From positions 1,116,001 to 1,180,000 of the forward strand of contig JAJNNX010000006.1 of the NCBI GenBank assembly GCA_023159155.1: a DNA stretch of 64,000 nt. The letters are read 5' to 3'. Shown here in pieces: positions 1 through 11,341 of the stretch. This DNA is from Ustulina deusta (Eukaryota; Ascomycota; Sordariomycetes; Xylariales; Xylariaceae). A model generated the notes under the pieces. The model had not been told where the DNA came from. It made no database searches and was given only the letters and a program-made list of their open reading frames with translations. The first letter of the stretch is position 1; each line of letters begins with the position of its first letter. Made by a program: the position numbers and the translations under genes.

Positions 1-204
1 GATTGCGAGTGATATGCGTCCATAATTCGGAAAAGGGATTTCTTAAGCAGGAAGCTAAGCCTACCAATAGGAGGCTAAATACTACCCAAGGCATGAGCCT
101 TTCATCAACCCATCATAGGCGAAAGCCATCCTCCGATCCTGTCCTCCGCGAAGTCCTCCGTCAGGTGTGTGCCTGAATATCGTGAATTTTCCCGTGTTGT
201 CAGA
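1..204. other. left edge, no gene seen
   Basis: No coding feature is supported here. It lies downstream of the decayed minus-strand reading frame at 205-801. Confidence 0.4.
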
Positions 205-801
205 CTAGGTACTGTGATGATCACCGTTCTGGATGGTGAGGCAGGGCAGGCGAGTTGTGGTAATTGTCGTTTTTGCCGGAGGTATCTTTATGACCGTCGT
301 TGGTCTTGATTGAAGTATCGTCCTACTGTGTCGTAAAGATAATACTCCGCAGGGTGATTTTATACACCATTTGAAGTTGTTGATCAGTGAGCCCTCTGCG
401 CTTCCATACCCCAAACGTACACGGCGATAAGTAGCGCCAGCTTGGACTCCCGTAAGCATGCCCATCAGCCAGCGTCGCGCCCAGTTCATCCGCCATGCGT
501 ATTTCGACTCGTCCCATAGCCCGCCGTCGCCGCCCTGCGCCAACACCCCGCGCGCCCCCAGCTCCAGCCAGCTGTCCCCATCGTCAGACCGTAGCTCGAT
601 CGTGCTCTCGAGCTCTGCCCAGTGCCCGAAGACCAGCTTGTCTAGCGCCGCCGCCGACTTACCGATGCCTGTGTGCACCGCCGCGCAAAAGTCCAGCGTC
701 GTTAGCTGCGGCCGTATGTACTGCAGTGTCCGGCTGTACCTGTGCTACATTAGCCGTAGTATGCCGCCCTCGAGCTTGCGGTGCCCCTTGCCGTACGTCA
801 T
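205..801 (-). pseudogene. decayed GC-rich coding remnant with in-frame stop
   Basis: Read on the minus strand from an ATG at 801, one frame stays open except for a TAG at 747-745 and then runs to 205. Roughly the first 120 codons (to about position 430) look like real coding sequence: GC-rich, with charged and aromatic residues in a protein-like mix (for example the pieces FGHWAELEST and KYAWRMNWARRW). The last 40 residues turn into low-complexity Thr/Ile/Arg text and are probably not original. Another stop lies immediately upstream of the ATG. I do not recognise the family. The GC-rich piece sits in AT-richer surroundings, which fits a truncated former gene or a fragment carried in by rearrangement. 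It could instead be a real gene with a small intron removing the TAG, but I found no convincing splice pair. Confidence 0.35.
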
Positions 802-2924
802 CTAGCCGATCAGCTGCCTAGCCGGCGAGGATGATAGCAAGACGAGTTCTAACTTTCCCAGGATGGAGAGATATAGTACGCAAGGACAGTAATCCTACCG
901 AATATGTCCTAAGTGCTTCTAGTCCTAATACCGACTCTCATTCGCGATAATATTCTGGCAGTGAAGGAGGTCCTCCATAACAGATATACATACAGGCGCC
1001 GCACTGAGTTCCATTACCGACGACACCATCCGTATCGCGAAGCCCATATCACAAAAGGTCAAATCACCCCGAGGCCGTGTGCCGTAAAACCAAACCCTAA
1101 TTGGACAGACTCTGATTCGGTCTATAAGGCGCGCGAGATCCGCATATCTACTACGCAAGAGCATTGCAGCTGATGGAACGAGGCTACAGGTCGTCATATG
1201 TGCTCTACATTGATATATGTATACACTAGACATTACGTATGAGAGATCTGGCAAGTGGTAAGCGACATCAATGGTGGTCAGCGTGCACATAATTCAATAT
1301 TCAAAATGGTATTTTGATGCTACGGCCACAGCCGAAATCACGAGCCCACAAGTGACCCAAACTTGATAGGCGACAACACGAAACGATACAGATCGCAAGA
1401 GGACCAAGACATCGAGTAGAAATTGAGCTATATTGGGCTCGATTGCGTGGCTTGCAAGCTGACCGGCGACGCGCATGGACGTCAGGTGTAGCAGAGGTCT
1501 CCATTTTCGGACCGGCTGCTAGTCTAGCTAACTCATCTACCACACAGTTGTCGGCCAAGTGTCGCGCTGATGCGACTGGTGCGACTGACAGTTGCATCAT
1601 GACTGGAGGAAGGTACAAGCATACATACAAAATTTGAATGTATATAAAGTCCCCCTGGCCCCGTGGGGTCGCCAATGTCCTCGTCCTTGTCCTCGATTGT
1701 AATCGTGTGGGACAGTTTGGTCTTGCCGCGAATGAGCTTCTCTAGTTGTGCCACTCTTTTCTCGGGGTTTTCAGCTTGTTCTTTTGACCGGGCTAGCTTC
1801 AATCGATTGCAGTTCTGCAGTTTGTTGCTTTATTCTTCGGTTGATCCTGTCCTTTACGTATGCTATATTTAGCTGTTTTCGGATCTGTTGCTAACTATAT
1901 ATATATTCGATATTTCTAATAAACGTGTTAACTATCCGAGAACTTTTAGGTCGTAAATGCTGTTTTGTTAAAGTTTGCTATGCCTACTGTTGCTATAAGA
2001 GCTTTTCTAGTGATTGGCCTAATCTTGCTTTCGATAATGCCCCCGAACATTCTTCCTGCAGTCCATTCTTGACGAAGACTTCTGTCTGTCCGTGATATAA
2101 TCGCCGACCTCTCGGGCCATTCTCATATTGCTGTTAGCACGATTAACGTTCTACACGGTGCAACCCTGTAGACATTGATGCAAGCAGACTTTTGGATTTT
2201 TAAAGCCGTTTACGTGTAAGCTTGCGTATATCACGGTACCTAGTAGAGTCTTGTGACGCACCCGACCTTCAGCCAACCGTTTTGGGGACCGGTTTCTCAT
2301 GCATAACTTTACATAAATGTGATCCGTTGGCCGCCTGACTGACAACAGGGTGAGCCGAGACTGAGCAAAAGCGGCGAATGCACTAAGCCTAAGTTGTCTC
2401 AAATTATTGAAGAGGGAAATCCTAGACTAGAACCTCCTAGAGAAGTTTGTGGCTCTCCTACCTAGAAGGTAGGTACTATCTACATATAGGCCTAGATAGG
2501 ATGTAAGTAGTATGCGCTCAACGCAGCAAACACTCAGAAGGGTCCTGTTGACAAAAGGTCCCCTCGTCACAAAATTTTGTTTGACCAGATTTTTTTTCTC
2601 CCCTTCTCATTTGGTATTTATTCCTTATGGAAAGGGTTAAACAAAGCGGCACCGGCGTATAGGGTATAGCTGTAATACAGATGCTGTACAGTGGTAGATA
2701 GAGTTGGTTAGATTCATCATTGCTAGTGCCCTCTGATCATTCTCATCGCGTCGCGCTTCACCCCACGTCGCTCAACGAGGTAACGCTAGCGGGATTGTAT
2801 AGATAGAGTCCAGTTCCCTGGCCAATTCCTCTTTCATCTCTTACCTATTGCTAATCTGAACGCATCCGGCCTTCGGGCATTTGTGCCTCATTTATTCATT
2901 GCTGTATTTATACTGTACGTATCC
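802..2924. other. gene-poor, partly AT-rich spacer
   Basis: About 2.1 kb without a supportable gene. Base composition falls after about 1.8 kb, with several TA-rich runs such as TATATATAT near 1905. Apart from the coiled-coil-like remnant at 1533-1875 there are only short chance frames. CCTAGATAGG and TAGGTA-type words occur around 2460-2500. This may be old, degenerated repeat DNA, but no terminal repeats were found. Confidence 0.4.
1533..1875 (-). pseudogene. coiled-coil-like coding remnant, possibly from a mobile element
   Basis: On the minus strand two overlapping frames give a continuous-looking charged segment if a frameshift near 1800-1820 is allowed. The upstream frame reads NRRIKQQTAELQ and the downstream frame reads KEQAENPEKRVAQLEKLIRG followed by an acidic DKDEDI stretch. 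The heptad-like spacing of Leu and Val suggests a coiled coil. There is no full-length frame. Short basic/acidic coiled tails like this occur at the ends of fungal transposases and of many other proteins, so the mobile-element origin is a guess. Confidence 0.22.
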
Positions 2925-4433
2925 TCAATGACCTCTCGGAGCGGTCTTCATAAGCTTGATAACATTGTCTACATATCCACTAGTGCCACCATATTTTCTC
3001 ACAATAGCTGGGATGTCAACAGAAACTGGGCTCTCTAGGCGGCGTCTTCCTACGATTCCTGTATTTCGTGTACTCGGTATCCTCAACATTTCTGTTTCGA
3101 CCTCCCAACCGCAGTCATGGGCGATTTGCTTCACCCATTCCACAAGCGACGAGTATGCCGATCCAGACTTGCCCTTTTCCTTCGGTGCCGCAGCCCGGAA
3201 CCTAGCTCCTGACAAATCGTGGCTGCAACACGGTATCATAATAAATGGGCAGTCCGATATAGTAGCAAGAATGGGTGTCCACGGCGTCAGCTCATCTGCA
3301 TGATTTGAGATAATGAAGGTTCCCTTCGGAAACATGCCATCATGGATCTGCGGAGCAAGCTCGCCATCTTGCCGACCCTGATCCTGTAGAACCGCTGGGA
3401 TGAGAACTAGTTGACGAAGGCTTTCATCTATATCATTTTCAGCACCCGGGTCGACTCTGTCTAGGAAGATACTCCATGATTTCCGTTTGCGAGCGTCGAA
3501 GCCCCATCCTGAGTATCCCTCTTGGCGCAGAATGTGAACCAGCAGACCATTGCCACATCCAATGTCCACAAAGCCTGGAAATGGAGAATCCTGATACATC
3601 TGAGCCCAGAGTTCGATAAGGAATGCCGCAATCCCCAAGTCCTCAAAACAGTGTTTTGTTGGATCCGTAGTCTCGACCCATTGTTCTATAAGTTTGCGTG
3701 CATACTTCTTCTTAATCCTCGCGTAAGTTGACTGGACAGTAGCCTGAGGGATAATAGTATCATGCTGAACTCGCTTCACATATCCCGCTTTAGCCCCCTC
3801 ACCATGCTTATGCAGTGTCGAGAGCAGATGAAGCCCAGTCCTCGCCAACTTTGGAGACGAAGTGTACTCGTCAAAGAAATGGTAATGAATCGAAACAGTT
3901 CCTTCGCTAATCCTTGAATCCCATTCGTGGAGGAATGCGACGCCCTCTACCTTGGGGTGGTAGAATGGCACATCAGAGGGGGAAGAGACATGGGGTTTAT
4001 AGACAACCATGGAGGAAGATGTCTCGGTCTCACCTGTTCCACAACTGTAATAGATCAAACACGTTTGGTCCAGGGGTGGATCTCTCTGAGGATTCCTCGG
4101 TATCAGCCGTCGTACAAGCAGTTTGTCTAAATGAAAACCCGTGAATTGGGCAACGAGGGGTTTGAGGCTTGTCTCGTTGGCTTCGATATTCTGCGTAAGA
4201 GCCTGCACAGAATCTTGCTCGATTAAAATGTCTGCACGGAAGAGCCACGACGAATTAATATTTGGGTTGCGAATGAGATTATTCATGACTTCGAAGAAGT
4301 TTCCTGGGTCGAATGAACATTGCTTTCGGAAGAGTGGTGTCCACTTAGCCCCTGACACATCTGTGATGAGGCTTGGGGAGCCTTCTGTAAATGGCTCGGG
4401 CTCAGAACTCATCTTGCCCGTGTGAGGCAGCAA
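2925..4433 (-). CDS. TRM44: tRNA(Ser) Um44 2'-O-methyltransferase (Trm44 family)
   Basis: Intronless frame of 502 codons. The C-terminal half carries a SAM-binding core: motif I FVDIGCGNGLLV at residues 288-299, then GFDARKRKSW at 311-320, the arrangement typical of Trm44 (AdoMet-dependent tRNA uracil-O2-methyltransferase). Further family-like segments are ISNHADELTPW (about 381-391) and IPCCSHDLSG (about 405-414). In yeast Trm44 methylates the 2'-OH of U44 in tRNA-Ser in the cytosol; this is family knowledge, and the motifs are seen here. The first ATG (4433) and a second at residue 8 (4412, MSSEPEPF) are both possible starts; the second looks at least as natural. The length fits the fungal family. 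It lies directly downstream of FRS1 on the same strand, 453 bp away, but as a separate transcription unit. Confidence 0.93.
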   Translation of the reverse strand: MLPHTGKMSSEPEPFTEGSPSLITDVSGAKWTPLFRKQCSFDPGNFFEVMNNLIRNPNINSSWLFRADILIEQDSVQALTQNIEANETSLKPLVAQFTGFHLDKLLVRRLIPRNPQRDPPLDQTCLIYYSCGTGETETSSSMVVYKPHVSSPSDVPFYHPKVEGVAFLHEWDSRISEGTVSIHYHFFDEYTSSPKLARTGLHLLSTLHKHGEGAKAGYVKRVQHDTIIPQATVQSTYARIKKKYARKLIEQWVETTDPTKHCFEDLGIAAFLIELWAQMYQDSPFPGFVDIGCGNGLLVHILRQEGYSGWGFDARKRKSWSIFLDRVDPGAENDIDESLRQLVLIPAVLQDQGRQDGELAPQIHDGMFPKGTFIISNHADELTPWTPILATISDCPFIMIPCCSHDLSGARFRAAAPKEKGKSGSAYSSLVEWVKQIAHDCGWEVETEMLRIPSTRNTGIVGRRRLESPVSVDIPAIVRKYGGTSGYVDNVIKLMKTAPRGH

Positions 4434-4886
4434 ATGGCCTCACATGGGCTTATAGTGCATAAGTAGTACGGATATGAAATTGGAGGGCAGATTATGGACT
4501 CCACGGTGCTGCCGCAGCAGTGACAAGCACAGAAGTAGGTACAGCAGAACTTCCAAGTTAAATAACCCACTTAACCCTCCCCCCGCCCCCACAAGTGGCA
4601 CCAGAAGTCACAGAGATCTTGATAGGTTATAATTTAGACTATGCTACAGTTAATATAAAATGTGGTCTTTTGACGTTTCAGCTCTAATGAGTTTTCTACT
4701 TGGTTTAGAAGTCTCGCTATCTTATCATGGAGCAGAGGTAATGGCATTCGTCATGCAGCGGAGGGTTTGGCAGAGGGAGGAGTCTAGGTACTCTAATCTA
4801 GGTCTTTCGTTGGCTTCTTGCCAGCTGAGCGCCAGCTGACCTCGTCTGGACAAGCTTAGGTAGGTACTCATTGTTGTTGTCCCTGG
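4434..4886. other. spacer between FRS1 and TRM44
   Basis: 453 bp holding the FRS1 3' UTR and the TRM44 promoter on the minus strand. It contains a C-rich stretch at 4579-4590 and an AT-rich patch around 4625-4665. No gene is seen. Confidence 0.5.
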
Positions 4887-6909
4887 CTATAAGAAGACTT
4901 CCAAGTTGAGCTCAAGAACACTCACGGGATACCTAAAGTTATCAAGTTAGCATTTCGTTCGTGGAGTATAATCTGATGAGAACAAACCTGATCTCAAACT
5001 TTTCAAGTACTTCGGGATGTAGTACGCCGATCTCTCCGATACGCCGGCTTTCCTCCCCTCTCTTTCCAAGATAGACACCAGCGGCGCGTCCCGGGAAGAA
5101 GGTTGAGTCCGAGATCTCCTGGATGAAGTAATCCTTCACGCGAAGCATAAGGAGAATTCTGTCCAAAAGTCCGTGGACCACCTCGAAACCGCTGGTTTTA
5201 CCACTATACGCTGCAGCCCAGCGTCTCTCATTTCTAGCCTATTGGGGTTCATTAGCAACTTTTGTAACAATACTCTGTTGTAAAGGGCCAATACAACTTA
5301 CACGGCGTTCAAAAGAGTCATCCTTCAACGCAATATCTGCCGTCTCAAATATTTTCAAAGGCAGTCTCACAGACTTGTTGTCGCGAACGGTTTTGAGCAG
5401 ACCCGGAAGAAGTGATGTACGCACAACCTGATACTCGACCGTCTTGGGATTTGCAAGCTTCACGGCAGTAGTGCCATCATCATGTCTGTTCAACCAGCCA
5501 AAGTTCTCGTCGTGGGAGCAGAGGATGAGCGGCATGACTTCAAGCCAACCGGCCATGGCACACTCCAGGCGTACGATGTCGGCGAGCTTGTTTATCAGTA
5601 GTGGTTTGCCAATGGTAGCTGACTTGTTTGACAGCGACCGCGGTAGTTTATTGAAGCCATACGCTACGGCGACGTCTTCCATCTGTGATCGCAATTAGCA
5701 CTGGTTTTGGGGGGAGGTTGAAGTAAACTATCTAGTCTTACTATATCACAAGCATGTAACACATCTGGCCGTGTTGGTGGGATGAAAACTTCGATGCTGG
5801 ACCCTAAGGGACGAGACGTATACGCCATTCTCTCCAAAAGTTGGCAAATGGAATCGGGGGAGAGGTTCAACCCACAACATCCATTGATATAGTCGACATC
5901 TACTTCTATTCTGACTGGCGTGAGATTGGGCGTGACTCTCGTCGTTCCATCAGCCTCCTTGATCAGCACAGGTTCCACCACGAAGGGTTCGGAACAATAT
6001 TCCGCGAACATTGTCACCATGGCATTACAGATGATTTCGAGTTTAGTTCGATCGGTGGCTGTTAGCTCGATAAAAACGTTTGTCGTGTCCAGGGTGATCT
6101 TCGAGTGGTCACCGTTAATGATTGGGGGGAGGGAGCAAACAACCTCCTTTGAGTCGTAGATGACCGGGTATCGAGGCGCATCGCGGATTATATGCAGATA
6201 TCGACTCAGGTGCTTGTCTAACCCAACTAGTAAGCATACTGAACTCGAGGGGGTTAGTTGAGGGCTGAGCTTGCCGTTCTCCAAGTGCGCCATCAGTTCG
6301 TTGCCATCCATCTCCTTTCGCTGGTTTAAAGGTGCAAATCGGATATTCTCAGGTCGGCGAGCTTCGTAAGAGAAGGGCCCCTGTATCGTGTCAAGATCGT
6401 GAGTTCCAATCGCAACTAGAGTTCTTTGGCGTGCCAAGTTCTGATGGAGTTTGTCTTGGAGACCGATGAAGGAGTCATATGAAGCTTGGGTAAACTTCAC
6501 GCCGCGAAGAATAGCAGCGGCGATGAATGGTCGCACGTCAGCCGTCTCTTTCGCGACGACGACCTGCTGCATGCGATCTTCGGGGAGGTCGAGCAGCCGG
6601 TATGTCGGCGCAGGCTCCTTGCCGCGGAAAATGTTTAAGCTACGGGAGAGGCCTTCGAAGCATAGGAGGTCGCTCCTGTTGGCAGGCACCTCTATCTTCA
6701 ACTGGGGCTTCTCATTGGGAGGCCGTGACGGGTCATCTTCCGTATCCTCGTCGAGCTCTATGCCGTAGTCGAAGCACAGGGCTTGAAATTCGTCGGCTGT
6801 GAACCTGGAGGACGAATGAGCTGACTACATGGCAGGGAAGTAGCTGGGCGTCTTACCGCTGGCCCAATGCCACGAAGAAGTCTTCTTTATCGACGCCTAT
6901 AGTGGGCAT
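4887..6909 (-). CDS. FRS1: cytosolic phenylalanyl-tRNA synthetase beta subunit
   Basis: Five exons on the minus strand: 6909-6857, 6804-5742, 5682-5302, 5238-4988 and 4932-4887, joining to 597 codons plus stop. All introns are GT-AG and 52-63 nt long. The protein begins MPTIGVDKEDFF and shows the hallmarks of the eukaryotic beta subunit: the ELDEDTED segment near residue 40, IEVPANRSDLLCFEGLSRSL just after it, the PPTRPDVLHACDI/MEDVAVAYGFN junction across intron 2, then the catalytic-like core with ARNERRW and HGLLDRILLML, and a conserved tail EIRYPVSVLELNLEVFL split by the last intron. Length matches yeast Frs1 (about 595 residues). With the alpha subunit it forms the heterotetramer that charges tRNA-Phe. 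It diverges from the eIF1 gene and stands beside TRM44; TYW3, which also acts on tRNA-Phe, is about 2 kb away. Confidence 0.97.
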
Positions 6910-7646
6910 TTTGGCGGTTCGTCAAGTGTGTACGGTCTTGCTTGAGTCACAATGCTCAGGTTTCTCAGTGTAGAAGGTAGGTCCGGTATTAAGCTGATGC
7001 CCCACCCCCACCATGCTTGGTACTGTCGCTGGACTTATCTTCCCAGCCTACCCTGGAGGCCGAGCTTCAGTCGGAGCTGGTTCGGTTCTTTTCCCTTCTA
7101 ATTTTTTCACAGTGCATTGCTGCCCCTCCATTCAAGCTGGGCTTAGGTGGGGCAGCATTCTTCAGCGTTCATTGCCCGTCTCCGCCGAGTCCCACTCTTG
7201 GCAAGTTCTGCCCACTACGGTACCTAGGTAGGTACTAGACTAGCACGTACCGTAATGCCGTACTGTATAGATTACTGTATACAGGACTGTGAACAACATG
7301 CATGCCCACTTTCCCATTGCGGTGGCCACCCTTGCCTTGGTGGCCCTCCCTGCCATTTGCCATCTCGCATTCGCCTTGCACAAAAGGCCGTCCCAGTCAC
7401 ACTCCGCCTCCCTCCCTACATATAACAACCAGCCAGCCAGCAACAACAACATTGTACACCACAACTCCCAACTCTCTGCATCGCTTTCTACGCGCCCAAG
7501 AATCGACTTCGCGTTCTCGTCTTCTACTATTGCACAGATTCTACCCATCAATCTCTATCAATAGCCTAGCGAGACAGTAGTCGGTCGCTTCTCTTCCACT
7601 CCACCCAGAAACCCTTTTCCCAAGGTTACCCGGAAAACTCGAGTTT
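6910..7646. promoter_or_regulatory. divergent promoter region FRS1 / eIF1
   Basis: 737 bp between two diverging housekeeping genes. On the plus strand the part before eIF1 is C-rich (7370-7620), with a weak TATA-like CATATAAC at 7419-7426, about 220 bp upstream of the eIF1 ATG. A CCTAGGTAGGTA word occurs at about 7222. The plus-strand frames seen here are pyrimidine-rich artefacts of the leader. Confidence 0.45.
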
Positions 7647-8342
7647 ATGTCCATCGAAAATCTCAAGTCCTACGGTATGGCGCCATGTTACGATCCATTG
7701 CTTATCCAGGTTCCGCTGTGTAGTCGATCGCCTCCGTGCGGCGTCTTTCCGGCGCGCAAATGCCTCCCTGCACCCCTCTATTGACATGATACCCAGAGGC
7801 CATGGTACTGACCCGCACCTCGTTGCAGACCCCTTCGCCGAAGCCGACGAAACGCCTGGCGAATCCAAGCAGGCACAGAATTATATCCATATTCGTATCC
7901 AACGTACGTTATACCTACCCTTCTAACGCCACCGGGGCACATGCGCTTGCGCGTCATCTGCCCAGTTCCACACCATCCCCCCCCCACATGCATCGCGCAC
8001 TTGACCATCGTGCTGACATTCCTTCTCCGTGAACAGAGCGAAATGGACGTAAAACCCTGACCACAGTTCAGGGTTTGCCTAAGAAATTCGATCGCAAGAA
8101 GATCCTCAAGGTCATCAAGAAGAAGTTCGGTACGTTTTGTCTAGAGAGTCTACCGTTGAAAGTCGATGTAGTTAACCATCCCGTCTCATCCAGCCTGCAA
8201 TGGCACTATCGTCAACGACTCTGAAATGGGCGAGGTGATTCAGCTCCAAGGTGATCAACGCAACGATGTGCAACAGTTCCTCGTCGACAAAGAGGAGGGT
8301 CTAGAGCTCGACCCCAAGACCATCAAGGTCCACGGTTTCTAA
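7647..8342 (+). CDS. SUI1: translation initiation factor eIF1
   Basis: Four exons: 7647-7674, 7829-7903, 8037-8129 and 8194-8342, giving 114 residues. The protein starts MSIENLKSYDPF, contains the family core YIHIRIQQRNGRKTLTTVQG followed by KKFDRKKILKVIKKKFACNG, GEVIQLQGDQR, and ends IKVHGF, all as in yeast Sui1/eIF1 (108 residues). eIF1 binds the 40S P-site region during scanning and enforces AUG selection. The start is the ATG at 7647 because it gives the universal N-terminus. Exon 3 begins at 8037, using the second of two closely spaced AGs (8035-8036 then 8037-8038 belongs to the exon), which restores the QQRNG frame. It lies opposite FRS1 on a shared 737-bp region. Confidence 0.97.
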
Positions 8343-9165
8343 GCTGGCCATGTCCTAACGACCTCCGCTATACCGGTCTCTTCAACCATATACGGGCTGT
8401 GTCACGGAATGGACTAGCTCACTATTTGCGGTGTCTATGTGAAGGGTGACTGAACAACACCGCCAGCTGTTCATCTCTCTAGTGGACAGGCTTCCTTCGG
8501 TCGAGGCGTTATACGGAATGGTCCGGACATGATACCCTTTTCTTGAGTTACTAGAGTATCCCCCCTTGAGGTTGGGAAAGAAGGTCGACGTGAGGAAGCA
8601 TTTTCTCGCGTGCGACTCAGTCGGCTTGGTGCGGTAGGACAAGAGAGGTGGTCGGCTCTATAAGCTAGCCTTTCGTTACCGATGCTGCAAGCATGATTAA
8701 TGAATCAGTAATCGGAGCTCTTGCCAGAATTTTTTATTAGGGTCTTATTGCGATCGTGACTACGTGACCTCAACATGAGTCTGCTGTTTCGGCCATAGTC
8801 TTATAGTGATATCACTATTGCTGTATCTACATAGGATTGACAGTTCTTCGATCGTGTGCTAGTACATTAAACCCTTGTGAAAGAGGTGGCGTATTATGAG
8901 TAGCTAAGATATCGTAATAAGACTGCCGTTTCTGCGTTGCCAGAATCGAACTATGTGCATCAAATGGTGTGGGGACCGCAAAACTTCCAACGGCTGGTTG
9001 TGCATCTCCCAGTCCTACCAAGATCTTATATATCCTTCGCCAGTTCTAGCTATAAAACTATGCCAAAAAATACGAATCTTTAGACCTAGCCAGTCTTAAG
9101 CAATTTTTTACTATCACCTCTTCCCACTCCCACGTACCCCAGTCGCGATCCCGCTTGAAAACGGT
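8343..9165. promoter_or_regulatory. eIF1 3' region and TYW3 promoter
   Basis: 823 bp. The first part is the eIF1 3' UTR. A good TATA box, TATAAAA, stands at 9051-9057, 109-115 bp before the TYW3 ATG at 9166. A T-loop-like word near 8940 was checked as a tRNA and rejected. No other gene is seen. Confidence 0.5.
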
Positions 9166-10228
9166 ATGAAAGCGCCGTCAGCGCTGCCGTCCCCTCCCCC
9201 GAACTTCTCGCACAAGAAGGAGCGCATCCTCGAGCTACTCGCCGTCCCGGATGCCGAGTATAGCGATGCGTCACCCAAAGGGTCCGTCGACGTGGGGATC
9301 CGGGATTTGATCAGAGAGATTAACGCCTTGGATGGCTTTGTGACAACTAGTAGCTGCGCGGGACGCGTGAGCGTGTTCGTTGAAGGGAGGAAAGCTGGGA
9401 ATGATGAGAAGCGGGAGGAAGAGGAGGATCCTGCAAGACCTGCTACGCTTGCTGCTGTTGGGGGAAAAGGAGGCGGTGGGACTTGGCTGTTTGTCTCGCA
9501 TGATCTAGTGGTGGAGCATGCGAGCGAAGACGCGAAGAGTCTGCTTGGGCTGCGTGACTCTACGGGCTATGAGGGAGCAGGAGGAAGTGCTGCTGAGAAG
9601 GCTCTCAAGGACACGCGACTGATTCATTTCAAGTTCGAACCGATGGTACGTTGCCTCCGGTCCTATTAAGATTGACTTGCCAGACTTATTCGAGATCGGG
9701 GCAACTCGAGGGACATGATATTCACTTAATGCCTTCTAGATCTTACATGTCCTCACAGCATCGCTGGAACACGCCCAACTCCTGCTCCGTTGCGGCTTAC
9801 AGGCCGGATTCCGCGAAAGTGGCGCCATCAACCTCACATCGACAGCGGCCGAGGCTGTAACGCCCATCGTGGCCATCCGGTCGATGGGGCTTTCACTTGA
9901 GTCGTTGATCGGCATACAAGAAGATGGCATGGCGAAGTGCACTGTCTCCAACGACTATCTACTCGGTCTTCTGCGCATTGCCAATGAGAGGTTCGAAGAA
10001 AACAGAAAGAGGATCGAGCGATTCCGCATCGCCATCCTAGACGCAAGCAACCCGCCGAAGAAAAGAGACGGCACCGAATGGGAAGATGCGCAGGCTCGAC
10101 GTGAAAGGAAGAGGGTCGAGGGCCTTAGGCGGAAGGCCGAACTTCAGGAACAGAGCCAGAGGGAAAGGGGGGCGGGGGAGGGTGATGATGTGGATTTAGA
10201 TTTCCCCATGAATACAGATTTTGCATAA
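9166..10228 (+). CDS. TYW3: tRNA wybutosine-synthesising protein 3 (TYW3 methyltransferase)
   Basis: Two exons, 9166-9645 and 9740-10228, joined by a 94-nt GT-AG intron after EPM; 322 residues. The signature TTSSCAGRVSVF is at residues 60-71, followed by an acidic/Gly insertion (about 74-105), then GTWLFVSHD, and after the intron ILHVLTASLEHAQLLLRCG and GFRESGAINL. These match Tyw3, the SAM-dependent enzyme that methylates the yW-86 intermediate in making wybutosine at position 37 of tRNA-Phe. The C-terminal 70 residues are highly charged (coiled-coil-like, RRERKRVEGLRRKAEL), longer than in the yeast protein (273 residues). TATA box 109 bp upstream of the start. The gene converges on MIC19. 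Confidence 0.95.
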
Positions 10229-10607
10229 TATCCTTGCTGCCTCCCACGAGAGACAGGCCCGGGTACAGCGAAAAAGGGAATATCAAGTTTGTGTGAAATA
10301 TGTTGGAAATGCATCATCTATACAACCGGCCGTTTTGCTCTCGGCGCTCTATGTCATAATGTTACAAATACGAGGACATCGGCTATGCCGCCCGTTCCAA
10401 TATCGAGTGATCCCATCGCCAGTCGTCTTTGTGACCCTCCAGCATCGTGAAGCATGCGAAGTTTTGATCCCCCCATCCACTCACGCCAAGCGTCTCGATC
10501 CAAAGCCCGCGGCAAGGTTGCTTTCACTCAGATATCGAGACGAGGTAGCCAGGGCAAGAGGAATTATCTCGGTCGGGCCTTATTTTCTTTCCCCACGTGC
10601 ATCCCGG
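10229..10607. other. convergent 3' spacer TYW3 / MIC19
   Basis: 379 bp between two convergent stops. It should hold both 3' UTRs. No gene is seen. Confidence 0.5.
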
Positions 10608-11341
10608 TCATCGCACAACCTTGTCGACCCAGCTCTTCTCCAGCTTGCGCACCTCCTCCTTGAAAGCCTCGACCTCGCGGTAGCAGTCCAGCGGCCGGCG
10701 GTCGTTCTCCAGCAGGCAGCGGACGACGTCGCCGCGGGCCTTCTCGACGCTCTCGGGGACGGGGCGGAGCTGTTTCCGCTTGTGCAGGCGCGCGCGGAGC
10801 GCCTCGACCTCGGCCGACACCGTCTCCCTGCCGCCGCCCTGCGCCTCGGCGGCCGCCTTTTTGTCGGTTATCTCGGAGGCCTTGGCGAGCGTGGCCCTGA
10901 GCGCCGCGTCGTCTTGCGCCGAGAGCTTCTTGAGCTCTTCGGAGACGCGGGCCTGCACTGCGAGCTCGAGGTGTTGCGCGCGAGAGAGGTCCGACTGTGA
11001 GATACGAAGAGGTGTGCGTCAGTTCGGGGCTTTTTATTTATTTTTTTTTATTTTTTTGTATGTATATTTTTTTTTTCTCGGTAGGTCGCATGGAGATAGA
11101 TATTGTGCAGCGACGGGGCGGCTTCGATTGGCGGACGAGAGCGGGCCTGCTTACCTCGCGGTTCGAGTGTAGAGAGTCGACGATGTCTTGGGATACGCCT
11201 ACAGCCGACGACCTTAAAGAGACCCCGTGTCAGCGAGTGCTGTGTGCTATTTCGGAAAGACGCAGCCGCGGCCGGGAACGGAATTACTTACGCCGTCCAC
11301 GCGTGTGAATCCCCGGCGGGCTTGGACGAGCTTGAGCCCAT
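10608..11341 (-). CDS. MIC19: MICOS subunit Mic19 (CHCH-like)
   Basis: Three exons on the minus strand: 11341-11292, 11212-11155 and 10994-10608; 164 residues. The N-terminus MGSSSSKP has the form of an N-myristoylation site. The middle is a charged helix, VQARVSEELKKLSAQDD. The C-terminus holds a CX10C pair, C129 and C140, within VVRCLLENDRRPLDCYREVE and EEVRKLEKSWVDKVVR, as in the CHCH-like end of fungal Mic19 (Aim13). Mic19 links Mic60 to the rest of MICOS and helps keep crista junctions in the mitochondrial inner membrane. Exon 3 is GC-rich. Intron 2 (160 nt) contains a long A/T run (T-rich on the plus strand, 11035-11077). Confidence rests on the C-terminal block and the MGSSSSKP start. 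Confidence 0.88.

Noticed and set aside
8927..8990. tRNA-like T-loop word (GTTCGATTC on minus strand)
   Set aside because: The flanking bases do not pair into a T-stem, and no acceptor or anticodon arm can be drawn.
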